A stretch of 24,156 nt of DNA from assembly GCA_910592005.1 (NCBI GenBank), contig CAJVPP010000962.1:1-24156 (forward strand). The letters are read 5' to 3'. Of the stretch, positions 1-9,949 are shown in pieces. Under the pieces are notes generated by a model that had not been told where the DNA came from, did no database searches, and was given only the letters and a program-made list of their open reading frames with translations. How positions within the stretch are numbered: the first letter of the stretch is position 1; every line of letters begins with the position of its first letter. Both the position numbers and the translations under genes were made by a program. The stretch comes from Funneliformis mosseae (lineage: Eukaryota > Glomeromycota > Glomeromycetes > Glomerales > Glomeraceae).

Positions 1-1978
1 TGTTTAGAACACATGCGTCACTGAATTACTCTAATCAAACAAAATTCCTTTTTATTCTAGATCTTCAAAAAACTGCTCTTGCAAGTAATTCCTACTTGAA
101 ATTTAATTGATCATGTAAGTTTCATACCCATGCTTACACCTAATGCGTCAATTGTTCAAAAACATCCTTGAATTAATACCCATGTGTAATCAGATCTTAT
201 TAGAGTATCTCATATATCTGTTTAGAACACATGTGTTACTGAATTACTCTAATCAAACAAAATTCCTTTTTATTCTAGATCTTCAAAAAACTGTTCTTGC
301 AAGTAATTTCTACTTGAAATTTAATTGATCATGTAAGTTTCATACCCATGCTTACACTTAATGCGTCAATTGTTTAAGGACATTCTTGAATTAATACCCA
401 TGTGTAATCAGATCTTATTAGAGTATCTCATATATCTGTTTAGAACACATGCGTCACTGAATTATTCTAATCAAACAAAATTCTATTTTATTCTAGATCT
501 TTAAAGAAATTACTTTTGCAAGTAATTCCTACTTAAAAATTTAATTGATCATGTAAGTTTTATACCTATGCTTACACTTAATACATCAATTGTTTAAGGA
601 TATTCTTGAATTAATACCCATGTGCAATCAGATCTTATTAAAGTATATCATATATCTGTTTAAAACATATGCATCACTAAATTATTTTAATCAAACAGAA
701 TTCCTTTTTATTCTAGATTTTCAAAAAAATTACTTAAAAATTTAATTGATCATATAAGTTTTATATCTGTGCTTACACTTAATACGTTAATTGTTTAAGG
801 ATATTCTTGAATTAATACCCATATGTAATCAGATCTTATTAAAGTATCTCATATATTTGTTTAGAATATATGCGTTATTGAATTACTCTAATTAAACAAA
901 ATTCCTTTTATTCTAGATCTTTAAAGAAACTGCTTTTGCAAGTAATTCTTACTTGAAAATTTAATTGATCATATAAGTTTTATACCTGTGCTTACACTTA
1001 ATACGTCAATTATTTAAGGATATTCTTGAATTAATACTCATATGTAATCAGATCTTATTAGAGTATCTCATATATTTGTTTAGAATACATGCGTTATTGA
1101 ATTACTCTAATCAAACAAAATTCCTTTTATTCTAGATCTTCAAAGAAACTGCTTTTGCAAGTAATTTCTACTTGAAAATTTAATTAATCATGCAAGTTTC
1201 ATATCTATGCTTACACTTAATGCGTTTATTGTTTAAGAACATTTTTGAATTAATATTCATGTATAATCAGATTTTATTAAAGTATCTTATATATCTATTT
1301 AAAACATATGTGTTACTGAATTACTTTAATCAAACAAAATTCCTTTTATTTTAGATCTTCAAAGAAATCAAAGAAACTGTTTTTGCAAGTAATTTCTATT
1401 TAAAAATTTAATTGATCATATAAGTTTTATACCTATGCTTACACTTAATGCGTCAATTATTTAAGGATATTCTTGAATTAATACTTATGTGTATTTAGAT
1501 CTTATTAGAGTATCTTATATATCTGTTTAGAATACATGCGTTACTGAATTACTCTAATTAAACAAAATTCCTTTTATTTTAGATCTTCAAAGAAATTATT
1601 TTTGCAAGTAATTCCTATTTGAAAATTTAATTTATCATGTAAGTTTTATACCTATACTTACACTTAATGCGTCAATTGTTTAAGAACATTCTTAAATTAA
1701 TACACATGTGTAATCAGATCTTATTAGAATATCTCATATATTTGTTTAGAATATATGCGTTACTGAATTACTTTAATTAAACAAAATTCCTTTTATTCTA
1801 GATCTTCAAAGAAATGACTTTTGCAAGTAATTCCTACTTGAAAATTTAATTGATCATGTAAGTTTTATACTTATTCTTATATTTAATGCGTTAATTATTT
1901 AAGAATATTTTTGATTAATATTCATGTATAATTAGATCTCATTAGAGTATTTCATATATATATTTAAAACATATGCAT
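1..1978. repeat. Tandem array of a ~218-bp repeat (about nine copies)
   Basis: The phrase tgtttagaacacatgcg and its variants recurs at 1, 219, 437, 657, 858, 1077, 1296, 1524, 1743 and 1961, giving spacings of 218, 218, 220, 201, 219, 219, 228, 219 and 218 bp. Whole units align, with conserved blocks such as ttctagatcttc, tttaattgatcatgtaag and tgtaatcagatcttatta. The unit at 657-857 lacks about 18 bp inside its centre; the unit at 1296-1523 carries a 9-bp duplication (tcaaagaaa). Differences between copies are mostly C/T and G/A. The array starts before the window and its last unit is broken at 1978 by the LTR retrotransposon. No copy holds a credible gene. It looks like a satellite or subtelomeric/centromeric repeat; which one is unknown. 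Confidence 0.97.
1975..1978. repeat. Target-site duplication, left side (gcat)
   Basis: The four bases before the 5' LTR are gcat; the four after the 3' LTR are gtat. The matching spot in intact repeat units reads gcgt. With one copy removed, the left and right flanks join into a normal repeat unit, which fixes both LTR ends. The one-base difference is a C/T change. Confidence 0.75.
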
Positions 1979-2572
1979 TAATACTATATGAAATTAATTT
2001 TACTGTATTATAAAGATTAATAAAGAATTAACGCTTTTAATAGTTTTAACATTTTTAACTTATTTAATATTTTTATTTTATTTATATTTATTTTATATTT
2101 ATTTATTATATTTATTTTTATTTATTATATTATTATCATAGTTAGATTATATTTTATTTATTATAACGTTATAAATTAGTTTATATAAAATAGCATTAGA
2201 TAGTAATCTTTTATTAATTATAAATTTATATAAATAGAATAGAAAATTATTCTTATAAAAAGGCAAAAATAATAGTAATAACTCAATAGTTTGAGTTAAA
2301 GACTTAAAATCTAAGCTTAAGGATTATTAAAGATATAATCTTTATAATAAAAGAATTTTTTTTTTAAAACTATATATATTAAAATCTTTTAACATATTAA
2401 TTATATTTATTGTTTGTATACATTGTTAAAGTTATTTACTTGTCTAAATTATAAACTTAAGGTTGATTATGATAAGACTTATTCTATAATAATTTAGTAG
2501 TTTTTCACACATTACTTCTTGTTATTAAGTCATCATTACTTTATATTTGACAGATTAAGCATAAGGTTAACA
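1979..2572 (+). repeat. 5' LTR
   Basis: Aligns along its whole length with 8793-9363, for example the shared stretches around aacgctttta (2029 and 8834) and gataagacttattctataat. It begins taatacta where the right copy begins tgatatca, and ends ttaaca where the right copy ends ttaata, so the ancestral ends were probably TG...CA. In the first 26 aligned positions there are five differences, all transitions. The interior is very A+T-rich. No promoter element can be assigned with confidence. Confidence 0.92.
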
Positions 2573-2575
2573 AAT

Positions 2576-2589
2576 TGGTGATTTCTGCT
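2576..2589 (+). other. Primer binding site for minus-strand DNA synthesis
   Basis: tggtgatttctgct lies three bases after the 5' LTR. A leading TGG complements the CCA end of a tRNA, as in Ty3/gypsy and retroviral elements. Which tRNA serves as primer cannot be told from the window. Confidence 0.7.
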
Positions 2590-2618
2590 AAAATTATAAT
2601 TGTCTTTATTAAACTTAT

Positions 2619-3960
2619 ATGAATATATCTACTAGTTTTGACATTCTAAAAATAATTCAAGAACATCATAAAGAAGCATATAGAAATAATTCACTTTTAG
2701 AAAAAGATGCATTTTATATGCAATATAATTCTATTAACTAAATAGTAACAAAAAATTTTAAAAACTTTTGAAATTGGATCTTTAATGAATATAATATTAC
2801 TGAATTTAGTTGATTGTTTTTTAATAGAATTCAAATTTTATATAGATAGCTATCGTAAAAATGCTTATAATAGTAATAAAATAACAAAAGCAATAGTTGC
2901 ATTATTATATTATCTAAATTATTTCTTATATCGTGTTGATTTACCTTTTGTATTACAACATTTATTATAGTTACCTACACTACTGAGTGTTTTGAAAAAA
3001 CTTTTAATTCTTCTATCTTACCTCTTACTCTTATACTTATAACTTCTGAATTAACTGAAATGATGATGAATATTAAACAGTTGAAGAATCTTATGAATTA
3101 TATAATGAAAAGTTTTAAGAATCTTGCTAAAGACATCAAAAATATATCATCTAACTTAAGTAAAAATAGGAATCTTATACTAAAGGAGAGTAACATTATT
3201 TTAGTAAAACTTTTCTATAAAAATGGTGATGAAGGCCCTAACGATTAGATTAGAAATTTTGAAATTACAGTTGAAGTAAACAATTAGTTTAAAAATTATA
3301 TGTTAAAAATTAAACTAGGATACTTGTATAGACTTTGTTGCATATTAGTTTAAAGAAAAGATTAATGATATTACTTAATAAAATGCAAATGATAATGCTA
3401 CTTCAAGTTTTGTATTATTATTCTTGAAAAAGTTTTTAACTGAAAAAAGCAAAATCTATAACACCATCAATTGAATAATACACTTCACTAAAGATCTTAT
3501 GAAAAAGTAGATTTTTATGCAGAAAAGTTTAAAAGATTATTAAAGAAGGTTAACTCTATTAGTATTTTACCAGATAAGTATACTATAAGACTTTTTTAAA
3601 TGAGTTAAGAAAGAATATCATCTCACTTGTAACATTTTTTCAACTTAAAAATGTAATTAAAGCTATTGAAGCTGCTAAACAAGTTAAAGGTAGTTAGTAT
3701 TATGAGTAACAATCTCTTTTACTAACTTAAGCTAGTAAAAGCAATGATGTTATTGATAATTTTACTAAATAAATAAAACAGTTATTCTTAAACTATGCAA
3801 CTTTCTCAAATGTATTATCTGTGTAATTTGAAAAGAAACTTAAAAGAAAGAAGCTAAAAGATAATAGAAATATTACAAAATTTTGAGATAAAAAAAAAGT
3901 CACTTATTTCTGTTACCAAGAAAAAAGAACATTACGTAAAAAAATGTATGTCTGAAAAAA
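2619..3960 (+). pseudogene. gag: gag remnant with CCHC zinc knuckle
   Basis: The first ATG after the primer site, at 2619, opens a frame that reads sensibly (begins MNISTSFDILK) but is broken by stops where Gln or Trp would be expected. A better kept stretch at 3060-3248 contains NLILKESNIILVK and the phrase GDEGPND, typical of the start of a retrotransposon Gag core; near 3510-3600 is FYAEKFKRLLKKVN, the usual Gag multimerisation helix region. At 3905-3947 the zinc knuckle spacing C-x2-C-x4-H-x4-C is preserved, but both leading Cys codons now read Tyr and the Gly before His reads Glu, with one extra A in an A-run at 3921-3926. Gag would have formed the particle and bound RNA; this copy is dead. 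Confidence 0.85.
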
Positions 3961-4439
3961 TTGTATATCAAAAGAAATCTGATAAAAGAGAGGCTAGTTA
4001 TGTTGAACTTTACTTATAATAAGAAAAAAAAAAAGGAGAAAGAAATTTATGCCCTTCTACATAACCAACCTTATACTACTAATAGAAAAACTGCACAACA
4101 ATTGAAAGCAGAAAGAAAAAGATAATTTGAATTTAAAAGAAAATTAAACTTAAGAAGTAGAAAACCTGTTAATAATTTTATGAAAGTAGAAACTTTACAA
4201 ATTGTTATTTCTACTTCTAAAAAAAAAGTTAAATAAAGATCATCTTAAATTAATTAAATGCCTTTTTATTATATCATATAAAATTATTATAAATACCTTC
4301 TTCTGTAAAAATTGGTCAACTTTTACAATATTTAAATCAAAGATGTAATCTTGCTCAAGGATTGAAAAGATCAAAAATTTAAAAAACAAACTATACTAAT
4401 CAAGAAAGTGATAAAGAAAGAAAAATAAATCAACAGCTA

Positions 4440-4830
4440 TTTATTATTATATTCAAATTAAAGGAAATTCTGTAGTTGATATTCTAGACTTTAGAGCTGT
4501 TATCAGTATTATTACCAAAAAATTAATGAAAAAGTAGGATTATTCATCAATAAACAATTTAACACTATTATAATCACAGTTAATAAAGAATGAACTAGAG
4601 TATTGAAATAAGACAAAAAGGCTCAAATCGTTATTCAGAACTTGTTAATTTCTATTTCTTTGTAAATAATTAACTCACAAGATGAAACCTTATTTCTAAA
4701 AACAGATTGGTTTAGAAAAACTCATGTCAGTCTTAATTTTGAAATTAATCAGATTAGGTTAAAGTATCTAATAAAAATAATTATAGTTTTTATAATTTTC
4801 AGTGCTAATGAAATTCTTATTAGTTATTTT
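4440..4830 (+). pseudogene. Aspartic protease remnant of pol
   Basis: At 4487-4498 the codons read D-F-R-A followed by VISIITKKLM. In retroelement proteases this is the active-site D-S/T-G-A followed by a similar hydrophobic strand. The catalytic Asp codon (gac, 4487-4489) remains, but Ser became Phe (C to T) and Gly became Arg (G to A). Further on, ETLFLKTDWFRKTHVSLNF (4685-4743) matches the conserved second half of the fold. Stops and frameshifts interrupt it. It would have cut Gag-Pol into mature proteins. Confidence 0.75.
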
Positions 4831-5219
4831 GCTAATCAAGACCAATAAGACGATGAATTAAAATAAGTCTTAGATAATTATAAGGGAGAAAAATTTAGTG
4901 AAATTGAAATTTATATATGGTAAATAATTAAAAAGAATGTAAAGATAAAACTGATCTCTTATCTCTTGATTATAATCTATAGAATAAAAAAATCTTTGTT
5001 TATTTAACTCTTGCATTCAAAGAAAAATTTAAATCTAATTTAGCTATATTTCTTGTTAAGATCTCTAAGAAACTATTTGAAAAATTAAAAATAACCTTTA
5101 AATTAGACCTCTTGATAATAAATAACAAATATTTTTTCAAAAATTAATTGATGATTATCAGAATATATGTGCACTAAGTCAAATAAAATTAGATAAATCA
5201 GTTTAATAAAATATAATAT

Positions 5220-5870
5220 TTTAACTAATAATCATGATCCAATCACTACTAGAGCATATAAATGCAAAGATCTAGTAAAGCTTAATTTTCTTAAGAATAA
5301 AATCAAACGTATGAAAGAAAATGGAATTATCAGAAAGTCACTATGTTTTTGAACTTCTTCTGTAGTTATAATAGTAAAGAAAACTAGAAATAAACATATC
5401 TGTATTGATTATAAAAAGTTAAATTCTATCTCTAAAAGTAATGCATATTCTCTACTGAGAATTAATGATTTATTAGAGAAATTCAGAGAAGCAAATTGAT
5501 TTTCTACTCTTGATTTTACTAATGACTATTAATAAGTAGAAATGAGTAAAAAAGCTAAGAAGAAAACTGCTTTTATTTCTTAATTTAATTTCTACAAATT
5601 TATTGTCATGTCTTTTGGTCTGAAAAATGCTCTAATAACTTTTCAAAAACTAATGAATTACATCCTTCAAGAATTCTTATATAAATTCATTACTATCTAT
5701 TTGAATGACATTATTATTTATTCAATAATTTATGAGAACTATATTTAATATTTGAGAAAGTATTTTAAGCGATCAAGCAAACAAATCTAATTATCAAGCT
5801 TAAAAAGTATCACTTCTGTTTACTTAATATTATATATTTAGAATATATAATTAGAAAAAATAAATTACAA
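5220..5870 (+). pseudogene. Reverse transcriptase remnant of pol
   Basis: Readable in one frame from about 5224 to 5765: MKENGIIRKS, ICIDYKKLNSIS, then FSTLDF with the first catalytic Asp at 5512-5514, FIVMSFGLKNA and ITFQKLMNYIL. The catalytic YxDD box reads Y-L-N-D at 5698-5709, so the first of its two Asp residues has become Asn. Stops stand at Trp positions (two TGA codons, at 5347 and 5497) and at Gln positions (TAA near 5530 and 5580). A one-base deletion near 5765 moves the frame into QTNLIIKLKKYHFC, the conserved stretch after the palm. It would have copied the element's RNA into DNA. Confidence 0.92.
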
Positions 5871-6500
5871 CTAATCCTGTAAAAATTGACAAAGTTAAAA
5901 ACTTTTTAATCCTTGTTGATTTAACAAGCTTAAAGTCTGCATTAGGATTATTCTTATATTATTATTGATTTGTCTTAAGATTTTCAAAAATTGCTAAATC
6001 TTTTATACAATTATTAAAAAAGAAAGAATTATTCTCTTAGATAAATAATTAATAAAAAGCATTTAATATCTTAAAAGGTAAATTAATTACTACATTAATT
6101 CTACAGTATTCAAATTTTAATAAACTGTTTATCTTATACACTGATGCCTCTGAAAATAGTTTAGAAACTGTTTTTTCTCAAAAGTTAGATAATTAACTTG
6201 ACTATATGATAATATATACTAGCAGAAATATGAATAAAGCTAAGTAAAATTATGGAATAACTGATTAGGAATACCTTGTAATTATATAGGTTATGAGATA
6301 TTTTCACTATTACTTAAGCTCATAATCTTTTACCATTATTACTAACCATTCAGCTCTTAAATAATTACAAATATCAAAGATTTTTAAAGGTAAAAAAGTA
6401 TAATAAATTATGGAACTTCAACAATATAATTTTGAAATCAAGCATAGGTCTGAAAAATTAAATGCTAATGTAGGTATTCTTTCACAAATCAATAATGATC
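5871..6500 (+). pseudogene. RNase H remnant of pol
   Basis: Follows RT directly. It reads VKIDKVKNFL, then ALGLFLYYY and FSKIAKSFIQLLKKK (the connection region), then LFILYTDASENSL with the first RNase H Asp at 6143-6145, NYGITD-EYLVII, and SFTIITNHSAL where Ty3 proteins carry TDH (Asp to Asn). It ends with NFEIKHRSEKLNANVG. Stops fall at Gln and Trp positions. It would have removed the RNA strand during reverse transcription. Confidence 0.9.
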
Positions 6501-7099
6501 AAAAATATAAAGATAATATACATGAAGCCTTCATATTAACTATTGTTAAAATTGAAGAATTAGAAGATGAATAATATATTTCTTCTAAACATAACTTTAT
6601 TAATAATAATGAAGATGCATAGTTTGAAGATCAAATATTTCAACAATTTTTCAATATATCTTTAATTACTACAGTTAAATATAAAAGCCTAAAGGGTAAA
6701 ATAAAAAATATATACTATGAAAATTTTAAAATTAAATCAATTATAGCTAATCAACTCATTACCAAAAAAAGATCTCAATATACCTTTACTTGTGATATTA
6801 AAAATCATCATATTTATACTTATTGCAAAATTTGTAAAAAAAAATATACTTTATGGTACAATTATTTATAATTATATTATAGGTTATGAAAAAGAAAAAA
6901 TTCATCTAATATAAATCTAACTTATTTAATTAATAATGTATGATAAAAAGAACCAATTTTAGTTCAATAAGAAGATACATATTTTCAATTTTATAAAATA
7001 TTAGATATCATTTCCTATCCTCTTATTAATTACTTACCTATTTCAATATTTATTATTAAAAATATATTTATTTGAGTGAAAGCCAAAAGTGTTAACAAA

Positions 7100-8370
7100 T
7101 AGTTCAAAATGAATATAATACAATATAATTATTTTTTAACTATTTATAAAACCAAACTTTACCTAATGATTTAATACTAACTCAATAATAAAAATTAATT
7201 AAACAATCTAGATATTTTAAAATCAAAAATAATTATTTATATAAATGTTTATTAAAAGCTTCTTAGAGTTATTTGATCACATAAAATGAAAGCTATACAT
7301 TATATGATGTATAATGATTTAACCATTAGATATTTTGCAATAGATATAATATTTAATAAAATTATTATTAATCACAATTATATGAAAATATTAGAGAATA
7401 TATTTATTCTTGTGATAATTGTCAAAAAAGAAGTAAACTAAGAAAATATGAAGAATTACACCTTATATCAGTCTAAGCATCTTTTTATCAAATTGGTATA
7501 GATTTTATTGGACTTCTACCTATAATATTAAATAGAAATAAATATATTATAATAGCTATTAATTATTTTATCAAATGATCTGAAGCCAAAGCTATATCTG
7601 AATCTAATACAGAATAGGTTATTCTATTTATTTATAAAAATATAATTTGTCATTATAGATGTCTTACAAAAATTCTTTCTGATAGAGGAACTCATTTTAA
7701 CAATTAAATAATTAAAGAATTAATGGATAAATTCAAGATTAAACATATTAAACATTTACTATTAATACCTTATTACCCTTAAATAAATAATTTAGTAAAA
7801 TGTTTTAATTGTATCTTGTGTGAATCTCTAGCAAAAACTGCATAAAATCAAATCTATAAATTATACTAATTTTATTTACCTATCATATAAATAAATACTT
7901 TATTACAAAAATATCACCTTTTTATTTAGTATATGAGAAAGATGTAATATTACTCCTAGATGATCTTGATAATTAAAATATCATATTATCAAAATATTTG
8001 CAAAACTTTGGTTGATCAATTATCACAAACTAGAGAAATTGCTAGAAATTGTATTGCAATTGCATAATATAATCAAAGAATCATATAATAAATAAATTAA
8101 TTATCTTTATCAATTTAAAATAAGTTATAAGGTTCTTTATTATGATGTGGCTAAAGATAAATAATAGTCTGATAAACTAAACTTTAAATAGAAAGGATTA
8201 TATTATATCTATTAATTTTTAATAAATAGATAAGAAAAATAGATAGAAGAATATTACGTATACCTGTAAATAGAAACTTATAAAACCTTATTATGATTGC
8301 TAAAACTAAGAATCTCAAATTGTTATATAAAGGATTGAAATCCTTTGAAAATTTTCCAAAATTTTTCAAT
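7100..8370 (+). pseudogene. Integrase remnant of pol
   Basis: The C-x2-C half of the HHCC zinc domain is seen as SCDNCQKRS (7408-7434). The catalytic core follows: QIGIDFIGLLP with Asp at 7501-7503, LSDRGTHFNN with Asp at 7681-7683, and NNLVKCFN, where Lys (7798-7800) replaces the catalytic Glu. The last two positions are 38 residues apart, not the usual 35, because a 9-bp direct duplication (attaaacat) lies between them. The C-terminal part includes RRILRIPVNRNL near 8240-8280. Stops sit at Gln and Trp positions. It would have inserted the DNA copy into the genome. Confidence 0.9.
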
Positions 8371-8780
8371 ATAACGATCTTATTTCAAGAAGTTAAAGAA
8401 TATTCTAGTAAATATTAATATCTCTTTATCTTACATAAATACTAATTTAACTGCATAAAAAGTTAAAATAACTCACAGAATTTTATTATGAGTTACCAGG
8501 TAAAGAATAGAGTATTAACTTTAGTTAATGCATTTTATCTAAGACAAATAATAGAAACAGAAACTTTAAGTTCAGCTGAATGAATCTAATATAAGAACTA
8601 AATGATCCTGTACTATTAGTAAGTCTCTAAATAGACTTATTATCTTTTTAAAATTCTGAAAATCACACAAATTAGATGTATTAGAAAAATAATTTTTAGG
8701 ATAATTTATAATCTCAAATCTCAGAAGTTTAAGGACTTGGTTGATGAAGTATATGAAATTTTTGCAAGAGTTGCAAATTT
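8371..8780 (+). other. Non-coding 3' internal region of the LTR element
   Basis: Between the integrase end and the polypurine tract I can follow no domain. Short readable pieces near the right end (VYEIFARVANLEKE in one frame, with small shifts) suggest a former coiled-coil tail or small extra reading frame, but this is weak. Confidence 0.4.
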
Positions 8781-8791
8781 AGAAAAGGAAA
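8781..8791 (+). other. Polypurine tract
   Basis: agaaaaggaaa ends one base before the 3' LTR start at 8793. Such a purine run resists RNase H and primes plus-strand DNA synthesis in LTR retrotransposons. Confidence 0.8.
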
Positions 8792-8792
8792 T

Positions 8793-9363
8793 TGATATCA
8801 TATAAAGTTAATTTTATAGTATCACAAATATTCAACGCTTTTAACAATTTTAACATTTTTAGCTTATTTAATATTTTTATTTTATTTATATTTATCTTAT
8901 ATTTATTTATTATATATTTTATTATTTATTATATTATTCTCATAGTTAAATTATATTTTATTTATTATACTATTATAAATTAGTTTAGATAAAATAGTGT
9001 TAGATAATAATCTTATATTAATTGTAATTTTATATAAATAAAATAGAAAATTATCCTTATAAAAGAGCAGAAATAATAGTAATAATTTAATAGTTCAAGT
9101 TAAAAACTTAGAATCTAAGGTTAAGGATTGTTAAGAATACAATCTTTATAATAAAAGAATCTCTTTCTAAAACTACACATATTAAAGTCTAATTGTATTT
9201 ATTATTTATAAACATTGTTAAAGTTATTTACTTATCTAAATTATAAATTTAAGTTGATTGTGATAAGACTTATTCTATAATAACTTAGTAGTTTTTCACA
9301 TATTACTCCCTATTATTAAGTTATCATTATTTTAAGTTTGATGGATTAAGTGTAAGATTAATA
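8793..9363 (+). repeat. 3' LTR
   Basis: Starts tgatatca and ends ttaata. It matches the left LTR end to end with many transitions and a few small gaps, which makes it about 23 bp shorter. The divergence points to an old insertion. Any reading frame over this stretch is an accident of its A+T-rich sequence. Confidence 0.92.
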
Positions 9364-9425
9364 GTATAATTAAATTATTTTAATCAAACAAAATTTTTTA
9401 TTTTAGATCTTAGATTTTCAAAATA
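9364..9425. repeat. Resumed 218-bp repeat unit with target duplication gtat
   Basis: Directly after the 3' LTR come gtat (the second target copy, 9364-9367) and then a run that lines up with the repeat unit: aattattttaatcaaac, aaaatt and ttttagatctt are all repeat-unit phrases. It is the right half of the unit broken at 1978. Similarity is lost near 9425, so the array ended here or was overwritten. Confidence 0.85.
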
Positions 9426-9949
9426 ATGTTATTATAATAGATAATGTTAAAATATATCATAATGTTAACTTATTTTATTATTAGAAGAACTAAAATATTG
9501 TGTAATTTTTTTTTATTTATTTAATTACAATCCTATAAAAATTGCTTTTGTAATAATTAAATTATAAATTAGACGTAATTATAATTTTATAAAAGTTTGT
9601 GATGATCATTAGTTATATATGTTAAATTATGCTTTAAATAACTTAACCATTTTTTAGATTATCAATTTATTTGTAAAATAAATATGATCTGATACAAAAA
9701 AGTTAATATATTAAAATTATTACACAAATTTTTCGTATGATACAAAGATTTAATAATCAAATCTGATGAGTAAATTAATTATTTATAGGTAAAAATAGTT
9801 TTTGACTTCAAAGTTATAATTGGTTTTAATCATATTTCTTTCTTATGAAAAACTTGAATGAGATTGAAATTTTTTAACTAATAATAAAATAAATAATGCT
9901 TTATGTTTACCAACATTTTTTAAGTATTTGATATATCAAAAAAATTTAT
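9426..9949. other. Gene-free A+T-rich interval
   Basis: No domain, terminal repeat or RNA gene recognised on either strand. It may hold the 5' part of the decayed transposon that follows, but I could not find a terminal inverted repeat. Confidence 0.5.

Larger units (their letters stand above)
1979..9363 (+). mobile_element. Full-length, inactive Ty3/gypsy-like LTR retrotransposon
   Basis: An element of about 7.4 kb bounded by two matching LTRs, with a tRNA-type primer binding site after the left LTR and a polypurine tract before the right one. Between them, in order, are recognisable gag (with a zinc knuckle), aspartic protease, reverse transcriptase, RNase H and integrase. Integrase after RNase H is the Ty3/gypsy order. 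Every coding part carries many in-frame stops and several single-base frameshifts, and the catalytic residues of RT and integrase are changed, so it cannot move by itself. It sits inside the 218-bp tandem array and is flanked by a 4-bp duplication of that repeat. The left flank ends at 1978 and the same repeat unit continues at 9364. Confidence 0.93.

Noticed and set aside
143..328. Small plus-strand open frame inside the tandem repeat
   Set aside because: It is not kept open in the other repeat units and has no domain character.
1..1978. CRISPR array
   Set aside because: The whole 218-bp unit repeats; there are no short repeats with unique spacers, and the DNA is eukaryotic.
2785..2970. Plus-strand open frame in gag
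   Set aside because: It is out of frame with the recognisable Gag reading that starts at 2619 and has no family likeness.
8184..8369. Minus-strand open frame of 61 codons
   Set aside because: It is the complement of the integrase C-terminal region and is low-complexity.
8792..8983. Ile/Phe-rich open frame that looks like a membrane protein
   Set aside because: It lies at the start of the 3' LTR; its composition follows from A+T-rich DNA.
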